From: Chloroflexota bacterium
Lineage (GTDB): Bacteria > Chloroflexota > Limnocylindria > Limnocylindrales > CSP1-4
NCBI GenBank assembly: GCA_016200675.1
Contig: JACQEH010000006.1
Span: 1-43,133, forward strand
Length of the DNA stretch: 43,133 nt
Direction: 5' to 3'
Under the pieces are notes generated by a model that was given only the letters and a program-made list of their open reading frames with translations, was not told where the DNA came from and did no database searches. Positions within the stretch are counted from its first letter, which is position 1; every line of letters starts with the position of its first letter. A program made the position numbers and the translations under genes. This document shows positions 23,081 through 33,361 of the stretch, one piece after another.

Positions 23081-23889
23081 GCCTCGCGATGGGCGTCGGG
23101 ACGGCGGCGTGGGGCCTGCCCGCGCACGAGCGGCGTGAGCAGATCGCCCGTCTGGTCGAGGAGGCCCAGCGCGTCAGCGTGGCCGACCTGACGGCCCGCT
23201 TCGGGGTCACCGATGCCTCGATCCGGCGCGACCTGATCCTGCTCGAGGCGGCCGCCAGGCTGCGACGGGTCCACGGAGGCGCGGTGAGCCACGGGGCCAG
23301 ACTGGCGGCCGGCGCCTACTCGACCAAGCTCCGGATCAACCGGGAGGAGAAGACCCGGATCGGCCTGGCGGCCGCCCGCCTCGTCCAGCCGGGCGAGGTG
23401 GTCCTGTTCGACTCCGGCACCACGGTCGCCCAGGTCGCGGCCCAGATGCCGGCCGTCCTGCGGGCCCCGAACGCGATCACGGCCGTGACCTACTCGCTGC
23501 CCGTCATCGACGAGATCGGGGGCTGGGAGGCCCCCCACCTCGTGGTGGTGGGCGGCCTCTACCTGCCCGAGTACCGGGCCTTCGTCGGCCCCCAGGCGAT
23601 CGACGGCCTGCGGGATCTGACCGCGGACGTGATCTTCCTGGGCTGCGACGGGCTGACCGTCGAATCGGGCCTGACGACCCCCCACGTGCTCGTCGCCGAG
23701 GTCGGCGCCGCCGCCACGTCCCGCTCGCGGCGTGTCGTTGCGGTCGCCGACTCGTCCAAGATCGGGCGCCAGGGGTTCAAGCCCATCGTCGCCCTGTCCG
23801 ACGTGCACGTGCTGATCACCGATACCGCGGCGGATCCAGGCCGTGTCGCCGAGATCCGGGCGGCCGGCGTCGAGGTCGTCCTCGCGTGA
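23077..23889 (+). CDS. DeoR-family transcriptional repressor
   Basis: About 270 residues. The DeoR winged helix-turn-helix lies at about 18-75, with RREQIARLVEEAQRVSVADL and then RFGVTDASIRRDLILLE and RRVHGGA. The C-terminal sugar-phosphate sensor domain spans about 90-250, with VVLFDSGTTVAQVA, VVVGGLYLPEYRAFVGPQA and VVAVADSSKIGRQGF. Members bind operators and release them when a phosphorylated sugar binds. The start may be GTG at 23077 (overlapping the permease stop) or ATG at 23089, four codons on. It probably controls both arms of the locus through the 19685-19700 palindrome, and the inducer may be the kinase product; both points are inferred. Confidence 0.9.
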   Translation: MSLAMGVGTAAWGLPAHERREQIARLVEEAQRVSVADLTARFGVTDASIRRDLILLEAAARLRRVHGGAVSHGARLAAGAYSTKLRINREEKTRIGLAAARLVQPGEVVLFDSGTTVAQVAAQMPAVLRAPNAITAVTYSLPVIDEIGGWEAPHLVVVGGLYLPEYRAFVGPQAIDGLRDLTADVIFLGCDGLTVESGLTTPHVLVAEVGAAATSRSRRVVAVADSSKIGRQGFKPIVALSDVHVLITDTAADPGRVAEIRAAGVEVVLA

Positions 23890-23896
23890 GGGCGCC

Positions 23897-24904
23897 GTGA
23901 ACGCCGTCCGGGCGTTCGCCACGACCTGGCGCGGCCTGGATGCGCTGGCCCTCGAGAATGCGAGGCTGCGGGTCACGGTGGTGCCATCGATGGGCGGCCA
24001 CGTCGCCGAGTTCGTCGACCGCGCCGCGGATCGCGACCTCCTGTGGCACAACCCCCGATCCACGCCCCGGCCGGCACCGTATGGCGCCCACTTCGACGAC
24101 TGGTGGTCGGGCGGCCTTGACGAGATCTTCCCGAGCGGTGACGCCGGCCGGCTCCACGGCGAGCCGCTCCCGAACATGGGCGAGCTGTGGTGCGTGCCGT
24201 GGGAGGCTGCGCCGATCGCTTCTGTGGACGGCCGCGAGGCGTCGATCCTCGGCGTGGCGTTCGGGACCGTCGCGGCAGCCCGGTTCGAACGGCGATTGAC
24301 GCTCGGCGCCGACACGCCGGTCCTGCGGGCCCACTATCGGATCGAGAACCTCGACGTCCGGCCCCTGCCGTTCACCTGGGGAATCCATCCGGCCTTCGCG
24401 GTCGGTCCGGCGCATCGACTCGATCATCCGGGCACTCGGATGCTGGTGGGGACATCATCGTCCCCCGAACTCGGCAGCGAGGGCCTCGCCTACGACTGGC
24501 CGTTGATGCCGGATCCCACGCTCCCGGGCGGGCGCGATGTCTCGGCCGTCCGTGGCCGTGACGCCGCCGTGTTCGGCGGCCACTGGGTGACCGACCTCGC
24601 CGAGGGCTGGCTGGCGCTGACGGACACCTCCACGCGTCGGGGTGTGGCGATCGCTTTCGACCGGGAGATCTTCCCGGTCGCCTGGCTGTGGCAGGTCTAC
24701 GGCGGCTGGCGGGGTCACCAGCACGTGGCCCCCGAGCCCTGGACCAGCCTGCCCATGGACCTCGACGGCGCGATCGCCGCCGGCCGGGCTCGCAGCCTGG
24801 CGCCCGGCGAGATCCTGGAGACCGAGGTCGCCTTCGCCCTCCATGCCGGCCTCAGACGCGTGACACGGGTCGAGCGGACGGCCGAGTCGATCGTCGTCGG
24901 CTGA
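23897..24904 (+). CDS. Aldose 1-epimerase (galactose mutarotase)-like protein
   Basis: A 335-residue protein of the galactose-mutarotase-like beta-sandwich superfamily. Supporting blocks are LRVTVVPSMGGHVAEFVDRA near the N-terminus, DLLWHNPRS, FTWGIHPAFAVGP (with the His expected in the sugar cleft) and AWLWQVYGGW toward the C-terminus. The GTG start lies seven bases after the repressor stop, with GAGGGCG before it. It is the last gene of the uptake operon. Mutarotases speed alpha/beta anomer exchange so that a downstream isomerase receives its preferred form. The precise sugar is not readable from sequence. Confidence 0.82.
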   Translation: MNAVRAFATTWRGLDALALENARLRVTVVPSMGGHVAEFVDRAADRDLLWHNPRSTPRPAPYGAHFDDWWSGGLDEIFPSGDAGRLHGEPLPNMGELWCVPWEAAPIASVDGREASILGVAFGTVAAARFERRLTLGADTPVLRAHYRIENLDVRPLPFTWGIHPAFAVGPAHRLDHPGTRMLVGTSSSPELGSEGLAYDWPLMPDPTLPGGRDVSAVRGRDAAVFGGHWVTDLAEGWLALTDTSTRRGVAIAFDREIFPVAWLWQVYGGWRGHQHVAPEPWTSLPMDLDGAIAAGRARSLAPGEILETEVAFALHAGLRRVTRVERTAESIVVG

Positions 24905-24916
24905 AGCCATGCCGGC

Positions 24917-24937
24917 GAGGTGCAGGCATCGCACCTC
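24917..24937. terminator. Bidirectional terminator hairpin between convergent genes
   Basis: GAGGTGC and GCACCTC pair perfectly around a 7-base loop, 13 bases after the epimerase-like stop and 22 bases before the stop of the opposite-facing deacetylase gene. Position between convergent genes supports a shared terminator. Confidence 0.55.
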
Positions 24938-24958
24938 TCCAACGCGAGGGATCCGTCC

Positions 24959-25936
24959 CTACCCGGACGGCGTCATCTTGGCCAGCACCTCGGCCGGGCT
25001 GAACGATGCGCCGACCTCGATCCGAGGGGCCTCCAGGCGGCGATCCCACCTCTCGCGGCTGCCAGCCTCGGTCGTTACCGCCATCGAGAACCCGGCCTGG
25101 CGCACGATCGACTCGACCCCGGCATCGAAGGCGCCGAAGGGGTAGGCGAAGGTCGTCGGCGCCGAGCCGAGGGCGCTCGTCAGGAGTGCCTGGGCCGAGT
25201 CGACCTGGGTCCGGACCTCGGCGCCGGGGAGGCGGCTCAGGACCTGGTGCCCGAGGGTGTGGTTGCCGATCTCCATCCCCTCGGCGGCCAGCTCGGCGAC
25301 CTGCGCCCAGGTCAGGTTGTGGGGGTTGCCGATCCGGCCGGCGACCACGTAGAAGGTCGCCACGTCGCCATACTTCCGGAGGACCGGCAGGGCATAGGTG
25401 GCGCCGTCAGCATGGCCGTCGTCGATCGTGATCACGAACGTCCTGGGGGCCACCTCGCGTCCGCTGGCAAGGGCGTTCGCCAGCTCGCGGGTCGTGATCG
25501 TCCGCCAGTCTGCCGCTCGCAGCGCCGCCAGCTGCGCATCGAACAGGGCCGGGTCGACGGCGAGCGCCGGCAGGGCATAGGCCCGGGCCACGGCCCACGG
25601 CGCGATGACATGATAGGTCAGGATCGGAACGCGAAGGCTGAAGCCGGGCGAGGGCGAGGCGACCGGCAGGCCGGGCGTTCCGGCCGCCGGCGCCACCGGC
25701 GTCGCGGCAACGGACGGGTCGGCGGAGCGCGTCGGGACCGGGTTTCCGGACGGCAGGGCCGGCGGCGTCGCGGATGGTGGCGGGGTGGCCGCGGGAATCG
25801 ACGAGACGCACCCCCCGACGCTGCCCGCGGCCAGCATCCACGCGAGGGCCCGCCAGCGGGCGCGCCGGCGTAGCGACCGCGCGCCACAGGCCGATGGCGT
25901 GTGCTCGCTGCGCCGCAGGGGATGCCGCCAGACCAC
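24959..25936 (-). CDS. Polysaccharide deacetylase (NodB domain) lipoprotein
   Basis: About 325 residues. From a GTG with AGGAG six bases upstream, a basic N-region leads to a hydrophobic stretch and a lipobox ending at C43 (MLAAGSVGGC). A Pro/Ala/Ser-rich tether runs to about residue 100, then the NodB fold begins with VPILTYHVI. Metal-site motifs are TIDDGHADG (D172, D173) and GNHTLGHQ (H226, H230), followed by FAYPFGAFD. Such enzymes remove acetyl groups from peptidoglycan, chitin-like or other surface glycans at the cell exterior. The frame is also open to an ATG at 25993, an alternative start with a longer basic N-terminus. Confidence 0.88.
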   Translation of the reverse strand: MVWRHPLRRSEHTPSACGARSLRRRARWRALAWMLAAGSVGGCVSSIPAATPPPSATPPALPSGNPVPTRSADPSVAATPVAPAAGTPGLPVASPSPGFSLRVPILTYHVIAPWAVARAYALPALAVDPALFDAQLAALRAADWRTITTRELANALASGREVAPRTFVITIDDGHADGATYALPVLRKYGDVATFYVVAGRIGNPHNLTWAQVAELAAEGMEIGNHTLGHQVLSRLPGAEVRTQVDSAQALLTSALGSAPTTFAYPFGAFDAGVESIVRQAGFSMAVTTEAGSRERWDRRLEAPRIEVGASFSPAEVLAKMTPSG

Positions 25937-26077
25937 GATCCACTCCTGCCAGCAGGCCCATCCGGGGTCCCCTCGCCCCGGGGCGATGAGCATAGTCGTC
26001 GAGCCCTCGCGGCGCGCCCTGCGCCCGTGCGGCCTCGGTCCGGCTCCGCCGGTCGATCGTGAGCGGCGGCGTCGCGT

Positions 26078-26866
26078 TCAGCCGATCACGTAGACGACGG
26101 CCACCGTCACGGAAACCTCGTTCGTGCCCGGCTGGACGGGCGTTGCGGCGGCCTTGTCGGCGGCGACCCCGGCCATCGCCCCGTAATAGACGGGGTAGGG
26201 GATCGGGGCCACGGTCTCGCTGATCGAGGCCACCGTGCCGAGGGAGATTCCCGCGGCCGAGGCCAGCGTCTGGGCCTTGGACTTCGCCTCGGCCATGGCC
26301 GCCTCGCGCGCCCGCTTCTCGGCAGCCGCCTGGTCCTCGACCCGGAAGGTCACGCCGTCCATCGTGGTTGCGCCGGCGGCCAGGGCGCCGTCGATGGCGT
26401 CCCCGACCTTGTCGAGGTCCCGGATCGTCACGGCGATGGCGTTCGAGAGGCTGTAGCCGGTCAACCGCGGGCGGCTCGAGTTCGACGAGTAGTCGTAGAC
26501 CGGCTGGAGGGACAGGATCGTGGTCTGGATGTCCCGGTCGGCGATCCCGAGCTTCTTGAGGCCGGCGATCACGGCGGTCATCGCCGTGGCATTGGCCGCC
26601 CGGGCGTCCTTGACCGTCTTGGCTGTGATCGAGACCCCAAGGCGAAGGTCGGCGATGTCGGGGCTGATCATGACCCGCCCGGTTCCGCTGACGCTGATGG
26701 TGTGTTCGGGTTTCGTGGCCGTGGGATCGGCGGCGAGGATCGCGTGCGGCGCCAGGGCCGGGCCGGCGATCATGGCCACCAGCAGGCCGGCCGCGAGGCC
26801 GAGGGCCGCCCAGCGCACCCGCGGCCCGGGTACGGGGATGGCGACAGTGACGGTCGTGCGAGTCAT
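26078..26866 (-). CDS. SIMPL domain-containing (DUF541) exported protein
   Basis: A 262-residue protein from an ATG with GGAG seven bases upstream. A hydrophobic export signal lies at about 18-46 (WAALGLAAGLLVAMIAGPAL). The rest is a SIMPL/DUF541 domain: TISVSGTGRVMISPDIADLR (about 56-75), then 'IQTTILSLQPVYDYSS', the GYSLSNAIAVTIRDLDKVGD block and AAEKRAREAAMAEAKSKAQT. SIMPL proteins are periplasmic or surface-associated, related to E. coli YggE, and mostly of unknown function, with some linked to oxidative stress. It lies upstream of the deacetylase gene on the same strand, about 140 bases away. Confidence 0.92.
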   Translation of the reverse strand: MTRTTVTVAIPVPGPRVRWAALGLAAGLLVAMIAGPALAPHAILAADPTATKPEHTISVSGTGRVMISPDIADLRLGVSITAKTVKDARAANATAMTAVIAGLKKLGIADRDIQTTILSLQPVYDYSSNSSRPRLTGYSLSNAIAVTIRDLDKVGDAIDGALAAGATTMDGVTFRVEDQAAAEKRAREAAMAEAKSKAQTLASAAGISLGTVASISETVAPIPYPVYYGAMAGVAADKAAATPVQPGTNEVSVTVAVVYVIG

Positions 26867-27020
26867 CGGGTGCTCCAGTCGAGGTTCGGGCGGCGATGTC
26901 GGCCGCGTTGGCCCGCTGACGCCGCGACTGCGGGCCAGGTTCCGTCGCGCCCCTGTCGATTCCCGGGCGACCCGTTCGTGGTCCCGCTGAACCCGACCCA
27001 GCGCCGGAAGGAAGGACGAC

Positions 27021-27374
27021 ATGGGCAACCCGATCGTGCACTTCGAGATCCGCTCCGACGACCCGGACCGGACCCGCGAGTTCTACGCGAAGCTCTTCGG
27101 CTGGAGCTACCGGCCAGGCGACTTCGCGGGCTACACCTACGTCGACAGCGGCGTCCCGTCGGGCACGATTCCCGGTGGCATCAGCCCCCTCCAGGGCGGC
27201 CGGCCGATGGTCACGGTCTTCGCCGGGGTACCGAACGTCCAGCAGGCCCTCGACAAGGCGGTGGCCCTCGGGGGGCGCGTCGTCCAGCCCGCGCAGAGCG
27301 TCCCCGGGGTCACCTTCGGCCTGTTCGAGGACCCCCAGGGCTTCGTCGTCGGCGTCGCATCGAATGACGCGTAG
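27021..27374 (+). CDS. VOC (glyoxalase/bleomycin resistance) family protein
   Basis: A 117-residue single-domain VOC-superfamily protein. It starts with IVHFEIRSDDPDRTREFYAK, the usual first beta-alpha unit, and continues with LFGWSYRPGDF and ends with GVTFGLFEDPQGFVVGVAS. GGAAGGA before the ATG is a strong ribosome binding site. Members bind a metal and serve as lyases, dioxygenases or ligand-binding proteins; this subtype has no assigned substrate. It is divergent from the SIMPL gene and likely monocistronic. Confidence 0.9.
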   Translation: MGNPIVHFEIRSDDPDRTREFYAKLFGWSYRPGDFAGYTYVDSGVPSGTIPGGISPLQGGRPMVTVFAGVPNVQQALDKAVALGGRVVQPAQSVPGVTFGLFEDPQGFVVGVASNDA

Positions 27375-27433
27375 GGGAGCGGGACCCGGGGCCGGATCCG
27401 CGTCGGGCGAGGATCCGTTCGGTCGACGCCGGG

Positions 27434-27462
27434 CCGGGTCCCGGTACCGGCCCGGGACCCGG
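27434..27462 (+). terminator. Strong terminator-like hairpin after the VOC gene
   Basis: CCGGGTCCCGG (27434-27444) and CCGGGACCCGG (27452-27462) are perfect 11-bp complements with a 7-base loop, about 60 bases after the VOC stop. No T run follows. The surrounding 27375-27545 stretch is built of related GGGACCCGGG-like segments and carries no gene. Confidence 0.5.
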
Positions 27463-27545
27463 GGCGCCTAGTCCTATCGGGTCGGAGGCGGCTGGGCCTG
27501 TTGGGTCGTGGACTGACGGGCCGCCGGCGTTGACGCTGGCTGCCC

Positions 27546-29975
27546 GTGAAACCACGACGTCACCTCAACCGGCCGCCCGTCCCCGGCGGCGCCCATCTCG
27601 GCCTGCGGCGATCGTTGGCGATCCCCATGATCGTCGCGCTCCTGCTGGCGCTGCTCTCGGTCGCCCCGGCCGCGGCAACCTCGACCACGATGGCGCCTGC
27701 CTGCGACGGGATCAACATCCGGACCGCAGCTTCGACTAGCGCGACCGTGGTCGTGAGGCTCGGTCCGGCCGTCACCGTCACGGTGACCGGCACGGTCGCC
27801 GGCGGAAGCTGGGCCGCGAGCTGTCCGACGGCCAAGGCGGGATCCACCTGGTACACCGTCTCGGCGATCAACGGGACGGCCGCGGCGACGCTCTACGGGG
27901 CCTCGATCGTCTATGCCGCGACCGGCGTCCTCACGAGCCCGGCCGCACCCGCGGGGGCGGCGGCCACGGCGGCTTCGGCCGTCGCGGCGACCGCGACGCC
28001 GGCAGCACCGGCTGCGCCGTCCACGCCGCCGGCAGCACCCACTGCGCCGTCGCCCGCGCCGCCGGCTGCCGGCGCGACCGCCCTGGCCCCGGCCTGCGAC
28101 GGCGTCAACATCCGGAAGTCGCCCTCGACGGCGGCCACCGCCGTCGTCCGCCTGGGCGTGACCGCGAAGCTGACCGGGACCGGGACCGTCACCGGCGGTG
28201 CCTGGAGCGCGACCTGCCCGACATCGAAGTCGGGCTCCACCTGGTTCGCCATCACGGCGGTCAACGGGACCGCCGTCGCCTCGATCTACGGAGCGACAGT
28301 GGTGTATGCGGCGACCGGCGTAATGAACGTTCAGCCAGCGTCGCCGACGGCCGCGACCCAGCCGCCGCCCGCGACCCCGACGAGCGCACCGCCGGCCGCG
28401 GCGGCTGCCACCCCGACCCCGGCGCCCGTCGCCGCGAGCCCCACGCCCGTCGCGACGAACCCCATCGCCGGCGCGTCATCGGCCCCGACCGGCCAATCGC
28501 TCGTGCCGGCCTGCGACGGCGTCAACATCCGGGCGACGGCCTCGACCAGTGCGGCCGTGATCGCCAAGGTGGGGCTGGCAACCACGCTGGTGGTGTCGGG
28601 GACGACGACCGGCAGCACCTGGAGCACCACCTGCCCCACCGCCAAGTCGGGTTCCGGCTGGTACGTCGTGACGCACATCAACGGAGCAACCGTTCAGGCA
28701 CTGTTCGGTGTCCCGTCGCTGTACGCGGCGGTCGGCGTCCTGACGGCGCCCGCACCACCCGCGGCGCCCGCCGCGACGACCGTGACGCTCGGCTCGGCGA
28801 CCACCTTCTACGGCCGCGGCTACGGGCACGGCGTCGGCCTCTCCCAGTACGGCGCCCGCGGGCGCGCCCTCGCCGGGCAGACCGCGGCCCAGATCCTGGC
28901 CCGCTATTACGCGGGGACCACGATCGGCACGATCCCGTCGGGAAGCACGATCCGCGTCCTGGTCCTCGACACCTTTGCGGCGTCGGCGACCGCTCCCCTG
29001 ACGATCGCCGGTCGTGGCGGAGCGTGGAGCGTGAGCGGCATCGGGAGGACCTTCCCGGCCGATGCGATCCTTCGCCTGGCGCCCGCGACCGCCAGCCCGA
29101 CGGGCTGGCAGGTGACGGTCAGGGATGCCTCGGGCGCGGTCCTCTCCGACGGCCCCGCACCCCTCGGGGCGACGGTGGCCGGGACGTCGGAGGCGACGAC
29201 CCTCCAGCTCGTGTCGAAGCCGACGAACTACGACCTCTTCCGGGGCGTCCTCCGCTGGTCCCTCTCGGGCTCGACGGCCACCGTCGTCAACGAGCTGCCG
29301 CTGGAGACCTATCTCCGGGGGGTCGTGCCATCCGAGATGCCGAGCTCGTGGCCGGCGGACGCGCGCCTCGCCCAGACGATCGCCTCGCGCTCGTTCGCCG
29401 CCTACCGTCTCCGTCCCGGAACCGGCACCTTCGACCTCTACGACGACACCCGCTCGCAGGTCTACCGCGGCGTCCACGCCGAGACGGCGGTGAGCGACGC
29501 CACGATCGCGGCATCGGCGAACCAGGTGCTTCGCAGCGGGACGGCCCTCGTCAATGCCCTCTTCCACTCGACCGCCGGCGGCGCGACCGAGAACAACGAG
29601 AACGTCTTCGTCTCGGCGTCCGGTGCCCGCACGGCCGGGGTCGTCGCCTACCTCCGGGGTTCGCTGGATCGTGACTCGGCCGGCGTGTCCTATGACGCAG
29701 CCGCGCCCTATGCCACGTGGCAGACGGGCACCTACGGCATCGCCCAGCTGTCGTCCATCTTCGGCGCCGACAGCCGGACGGCCGTCGGAACTCTGACCGC
29801 CATCGACCTCTCGAACCGGGGTGTCTCGGGACGGCTGATCAGCGTCACCCTGACGGGCTCCGGCGGATTCAGGACCGTCTCGGGCCAGGTCTTCGTCGAC
29901 GTCTTCAACGCCAATCGACCGAGCGGCGACCTGCCCCTCCGGAGCACCCTCGTCGGCCTCGCCCCGATCCCCTGA
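27546..29975 (+). CDS. Exported SpoIID/LytB domain protein with three SH3-like repeats
   Basis: An 809-residue protein starting at GTG. A hydrophobic signal lies at about 25-48 ([20 protein letters not shown]). Three similar repeats of about 75 residues start near 51, 182 and 321; each has ACDGxNIR, a CPTxKxGSxW(Y/F) segment with a second Cys, and a [16 protein letters not shown] end. Pro/Ala/Thr-rich linkers of 50-60 residues separate the repeats. From about 420 there is [18 protein letters not shown], and from about 580 the SpoIID core [18 protein letters not shown] with '[10 protein letters not shown]'. In Bacillus, SpoIID is a peptidoglycan lytic transglycosylase, and LytB a related amidase modifier. 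Here it is probably a wall-binding, wall-remodelling protein unrelated to sporulation; that is inferred. Confidence 0.88.
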   Translation: MKPRRHLNRPPVPGGAHLGLRRSLAIPMIVALLLALLSVAPAAATSTTMAPACDGINIRTAASTSATVVVRLGPAVTVTVTGTVAGGSWAASCPTAKAGSTWYTVSAINGTAAATLYGASIVYAATGVLTSPAAPAGAAATAASAVAATATPAAPAAPSTPPAAPTAPSPAPPAAGATALAPACDGVNIRKSPSTAATAVVRLGVTAKLTGTGTVTGGAWSATCPTSKSGSTWFAITAVNGTAVASIYGATVVYAATGVMNVQPASPTAATQPPPATPTSAPPAAAAATPTPAPVAASPTPVATNPIAGASSAPTGQSLVPACDGVNIRATASTSAAVIAKVGLATTLVVSGTTTGSTWSTTCPTAKSGSGWYVVTHINGATVQALFGVPSLYAAVGVLTAPAPPAAPAATTVTLGSATTFYGRGYGHGVGLSQYGARGRALAGQTAAQILARYYAGTTIGTIPSGSTIRVLVLDTFAASATAPLTIAGRGGAWSVSGIGRTFPADAILRLAPATASPTGWQVTVRDASGAVLSDGPAPLGATVAGTSEATTLQLVSKPTNYDLFRGVLRWSLSGSTATVVNELPLETYLRGVVPSEMPSSWPADARLAQTIASRSFAAYRLRPGTGTFDLYDDTRSQVYRGVHAETAVSDATIAASANQVLRSGTALVNALFHSTAGGATENNENVFVSASGARTAGVVAYLRGSLDRDSAGVSYDAAAPYATWQTGTYGIAQLSSIFGADSRTAVGTLTAIDLSNRGVSGRLISVTLTGSGGFRTVSGQVFVDVFNANRPSGDLPLRSTLVGLAPIP

Positions 29976-29980
29976 CATTG

Positions 29981-30009
29981 CCGCCGGCATCCGCCGGCAT
30001 CCGCCGGCC
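29981..30009. repeat. Short tandem repeat, three 10-bp units
   Basis: CCGCCGGCAT occurs twice in tandem, followed by a third unit differing at the end (CCGCCGGCC). GCCGGC palindromes inside the units allow small hairpins, so it could also help end transcription of the SpoIID-type gene. Confidence 0.5.
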
Positions 30010-30034
30010 ACGCTCGTGCCGGCGAGCCCACTGC

Positions 30035-30040
30035 TAGAGT
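30035..30040 (+). promoter_or_regulatory. Candidate -10 element of the trpB2-like gene
   Basis: TAGAGT lies about 35 bases before the ATG, giving a short leader that contains a GAGAGGG ribosome binding site. No clear -35 box was found. The hexamer is identical to the -10 candidate of the gene at 40535. Confidence 0.4.
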
Positions 30041-30075
30041 CACGGTCCCCAGCCGACGACGAGAGGGATCACGAC

Positions 30076-31446
30076 ATGGCCGCTGACCGGACGAAGTTCA
30101 TCCTCGACGAGGAGCGCATTCCGCGGGCCTGGTACAACATCGCCGCCGATCTCCCGAGCCCCGCCCCGCCGGTCCTCCATCCGGGCACGGGCCGGCCCAT
30201 CGGGCCTGCCGACCTGGCGCCGCTCTTCCCGATGGAGCTCATCAAGCAGGTCGTCAGCCAGGATCGCGAGATCGAGATCCCGGGACCGGTCCGGGACGCC
30301 TATCGCCTCTACCGGCCGAGCCCGCTCTTCCGGGCCCACCGCCTGGAGAAGGCGCTCGATACGCCGGCCCACATCTACTACAAGTACGAGGGCGGCAGCC
30401 CGTCCGGCAGCCACAAGCCGAACACCGCCCTGCCGCAGGCCTTCTACAACCAGCAGGAGGGCGTGACCCGCCTCGCCACCGAGACGGGGGCCGGCCAATG
30501 GGGCAGCGCGCTGGCCTTTGCCGGCGCGGCCTTCGGCCTCGAGGTCAAGGTCTTCATGGTCCGCAGCAGCTACGACCAGAAGCCCTACCGGCGAGTGCTC
30601 ATGGAGACCTACGGGGCGGAGGTCGTCGCCAGCCCCAGCCCGGACACCGCGTACGGCCGGAGCGTCCTGGCCGAGCTCCCCGATCACACGGGCTCCCTCG
30701 GCCTCGCCATCAGCGAGGCGATCGAGGATACCGTCACCCATCCCGGAACGAAGTACTCGCTCGGCTCCGTCTTCGACTTCGTGCTCCTCCACCAGACCGT
30801 CATCGGCCTCGAGGCGATCGAACAGATGGCCCTGGCCGGCGAGGAACCGGACGTCCTCATCGGCTGCGCGGGCGGCGGCTCGAACTTCGCCGGGCTGACG
30901 TTCCCGTTCCTCGGCCGTGGCCTGCGGGGCGGTCCGAAGCCTCGGATCATCGCGGTCGAGCCGGAGGCGGCGCCGTCGCTCACGAAGGGCGTCTATCGCT
31001 ACGACTTCGGGGACACGGCCCGGATGACGCCGCTGGTGAAGATGCACACCCTGGGTCACGACTTCATCCCCGAGCCGATTCATGCGGGTGGTCTTCGCTA
31101 TCACGGCATGTCGCCGCTCGTGTCGAAGCTCAAGGAAGAGGGCCGCATCGAGGCCCGCGCCGCCCACCAGCGGGCGACCTTCGAGGCCGGGGTCCAGTTT
31201 GCCCGGGCCGAGGGGATCCTGCCGGCTCCTGAGCCGACCCACGCCATCAAGGTCGCGATCGACGAGGCCCTCGAGGCCCGGGCGGCCGGCCAGCCGCGGG
31301 TCATCCTCTTCAACCTCTGCGGCCACGGGCACTTCGACCTTTCGGCCTACGAGCGCTACCTGTCCGGGGCCCTGGAGGACTACGAGTACCCGAGCGCCAA
31401 GGTCGCCGAGGCGCTCAAGGCCCTCGAGGGTCTGCCGGTCGGCTGA
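30076..31446 (+). CDS. TrpB-like PLP-dependent enzyme (TrpB2 type tryptophan synthase beta chain)
   Basis: A 456-residue fold-type II PLP enzyme of the longer TrpB2 class. The PLP lysine is K114 in [15 protein letters not shown], the [11 protein letters not shown]-equivalent block is [18 protein letters not shown], and the phosphate loop is [11 protein letters not shown]. TrpB2 proteins are about 450 residues and have an N-terminal extension like the one here ('[20 protein letters not shown]'). They often act without TrpA to join serine and indole. No trpA or other trp gene is nearby, consistent with stand-alone use. The start has GAGAGGG eight bases upstream. Confidence 0.9.
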   Translation: MAADRTKFILDEERIPRAWYNIAADLPSPAPPVLHPGTGRPIGPADLAPLFPMELIKQVVSQDREIEIPGPVRDAYRLYRPSPLFRAHRLEKALDTPAHIYYKYEGGSPSGSHKPNTALPQAFYNQQEGVTRLATETGAGQWGSALAFAGAAFGLEVKVFMVRSSYDQKPYRRVLMETYGAEVVASPSPDTAYGRSVLAELPDHTGSLGLAISEAIEDTVTHPGTKYSLGSVFDFVLLHQTVIGLEAIEQMALAGEEPDVLIGCAGGGSNFAGLTFPFLGRGLRGGPKPRIIAVEPEAAPSLTKGVYRYDFGDTARMTPLVKMHTLGHDFIPEPIHAGGLRYHGMSPLVSKLKEEGRIEARAAHQRATFEAGVQFARAEGILPAPEPTHAIKVAIDEALEARAAGQPRVILFNLCGHGHFDLSAYERYLSGALEDYEYPSAKVAEALKALEGLPVG

Positions 31447-31450
31447 TCCT

Positions 31451-31477
31451 GCGGTCGCGGGCCGCTCGGGCGACCGC
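31451..31477 (+). terminator. Terminator-like hairpin after the trpB2-like gene
   Basis: GCGGTCGC and GCGACCGC form a perfect 8-bp stem around an 11-base loop, starting five bases after the stop codon. A second small inverted repeat (GGGCGG/CCGCCC, 31501-31517) sits just before the next promoter candidate. Confidence 0.5.
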
Positions 31478-31523
31478 CATCCCGGCGTCCGCACCGTCGC
31501 GGGCGGGCCGACCGCCCGCTCGC

Positions 31524-31529
31524 TACAGT
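31524..31529 (+). promoter_or_regulatory. Candidate -10 element, leaderless start of the ABC ATPase gene
   Basis: TACAGT ends exactly six bases before the GTG start, so the transcript would begin at or next to the start codon. No Shine-Dalgarno sequence is present. The same -10/N6/start layout recurs at 36023 and 40523. Confidence 0.5.
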
Positions 31530-31535
31530 CTGCCG

Positions 31536-32557
<1,022 letters not shown>

Positions 32558-32561
<4 letters not shown>

Positions 32562-33361
32562 GGATCTTCGTGGCGGGGATCCGCAAGCTCCTGCGTCGGC
32601 CGGCGACCTTCGTCACGTTGGGGCTGCTCGTGGGGCTCCTTGGCCTGATCCTCATCGCCGTGAGCGCGACAGCCGGCCAGCGAACCGGCCGAGCGGCCCA
32701 GGAGAGCCTTCTCCTGGTGACCTTCCCAGGCGCCTACTCCCTGATCCTGTCCTTCATCCTCGGGCTCGGCGGCCTCTTCGCCGTGATCTACGGCGCAGCG
32801 ATCGCGGGATCCGAGTGGACGTGGGGGACGCTGAAAGCCGCCGTCGCCCGAGGCGAGAGCCGCAGCGGGTACCAGCTCCTGTCGTTCGCGGCGATCGTCG
32901 TCATGGTCGGCGTCGGGCTCGTCCTGGCCCTCGCGGCCGGGGTCGTGGTGGCCATCATCGGGGCCAATATCGCGGGCGTCTCCACGGCTGGTCTGAACGA
33001 CACGGAGACCTTGGGGAAGATGCCGGAGCTCATGGCCCGGGCCTGGCTGGCGATCGTCGAGGAAGGTGCCCTCGGCTTTGCCATCGCCACCCTGGCTCGC
33101 AGCCAGCTGGCCGGCATCGGGGCCGGCATCGGCGTCTACTTCGGCGAGCAGTTCGCCTCGATCTTCCTGCCCGACATCGTCAAGTACCTGCCCTTCAACG
33201 CCGCGACCGCCGTCGTCGCCACCTCGGGCACCGGCGGACCCGGCGGCGGCGCAATCGCCAGGCTGGAGCCGAACGTCGCCCTTCTCGTGGTCGTGGCCTG
33301 GCTCATGGGCGCCCTCCTCGTGACGGCCATATTCACGGAGCGGGCCGAGATCTCGGGCTGA
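32558..33361 (+). CDS. ABC-2 family transporter permease
   Basis: A 267-residue membrane protein with about six hydrophobic segments, for example FVTLGLLVGLLGLILIAVSA near 18-37, VTFPGAYSLILSFILGLGGL, and VALLVVVAWLMGALLVTAIF at the C-terminus. 'YGAAIAGSEWTWGTLKAAVA' between segments two and three is typical of ABC-2 permeases of the bacitracin-export or gliding type. It is translationally coupled to the upstream ATPase gene. It resides in the cytoplasmic membrane. Confidence 0.9.
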
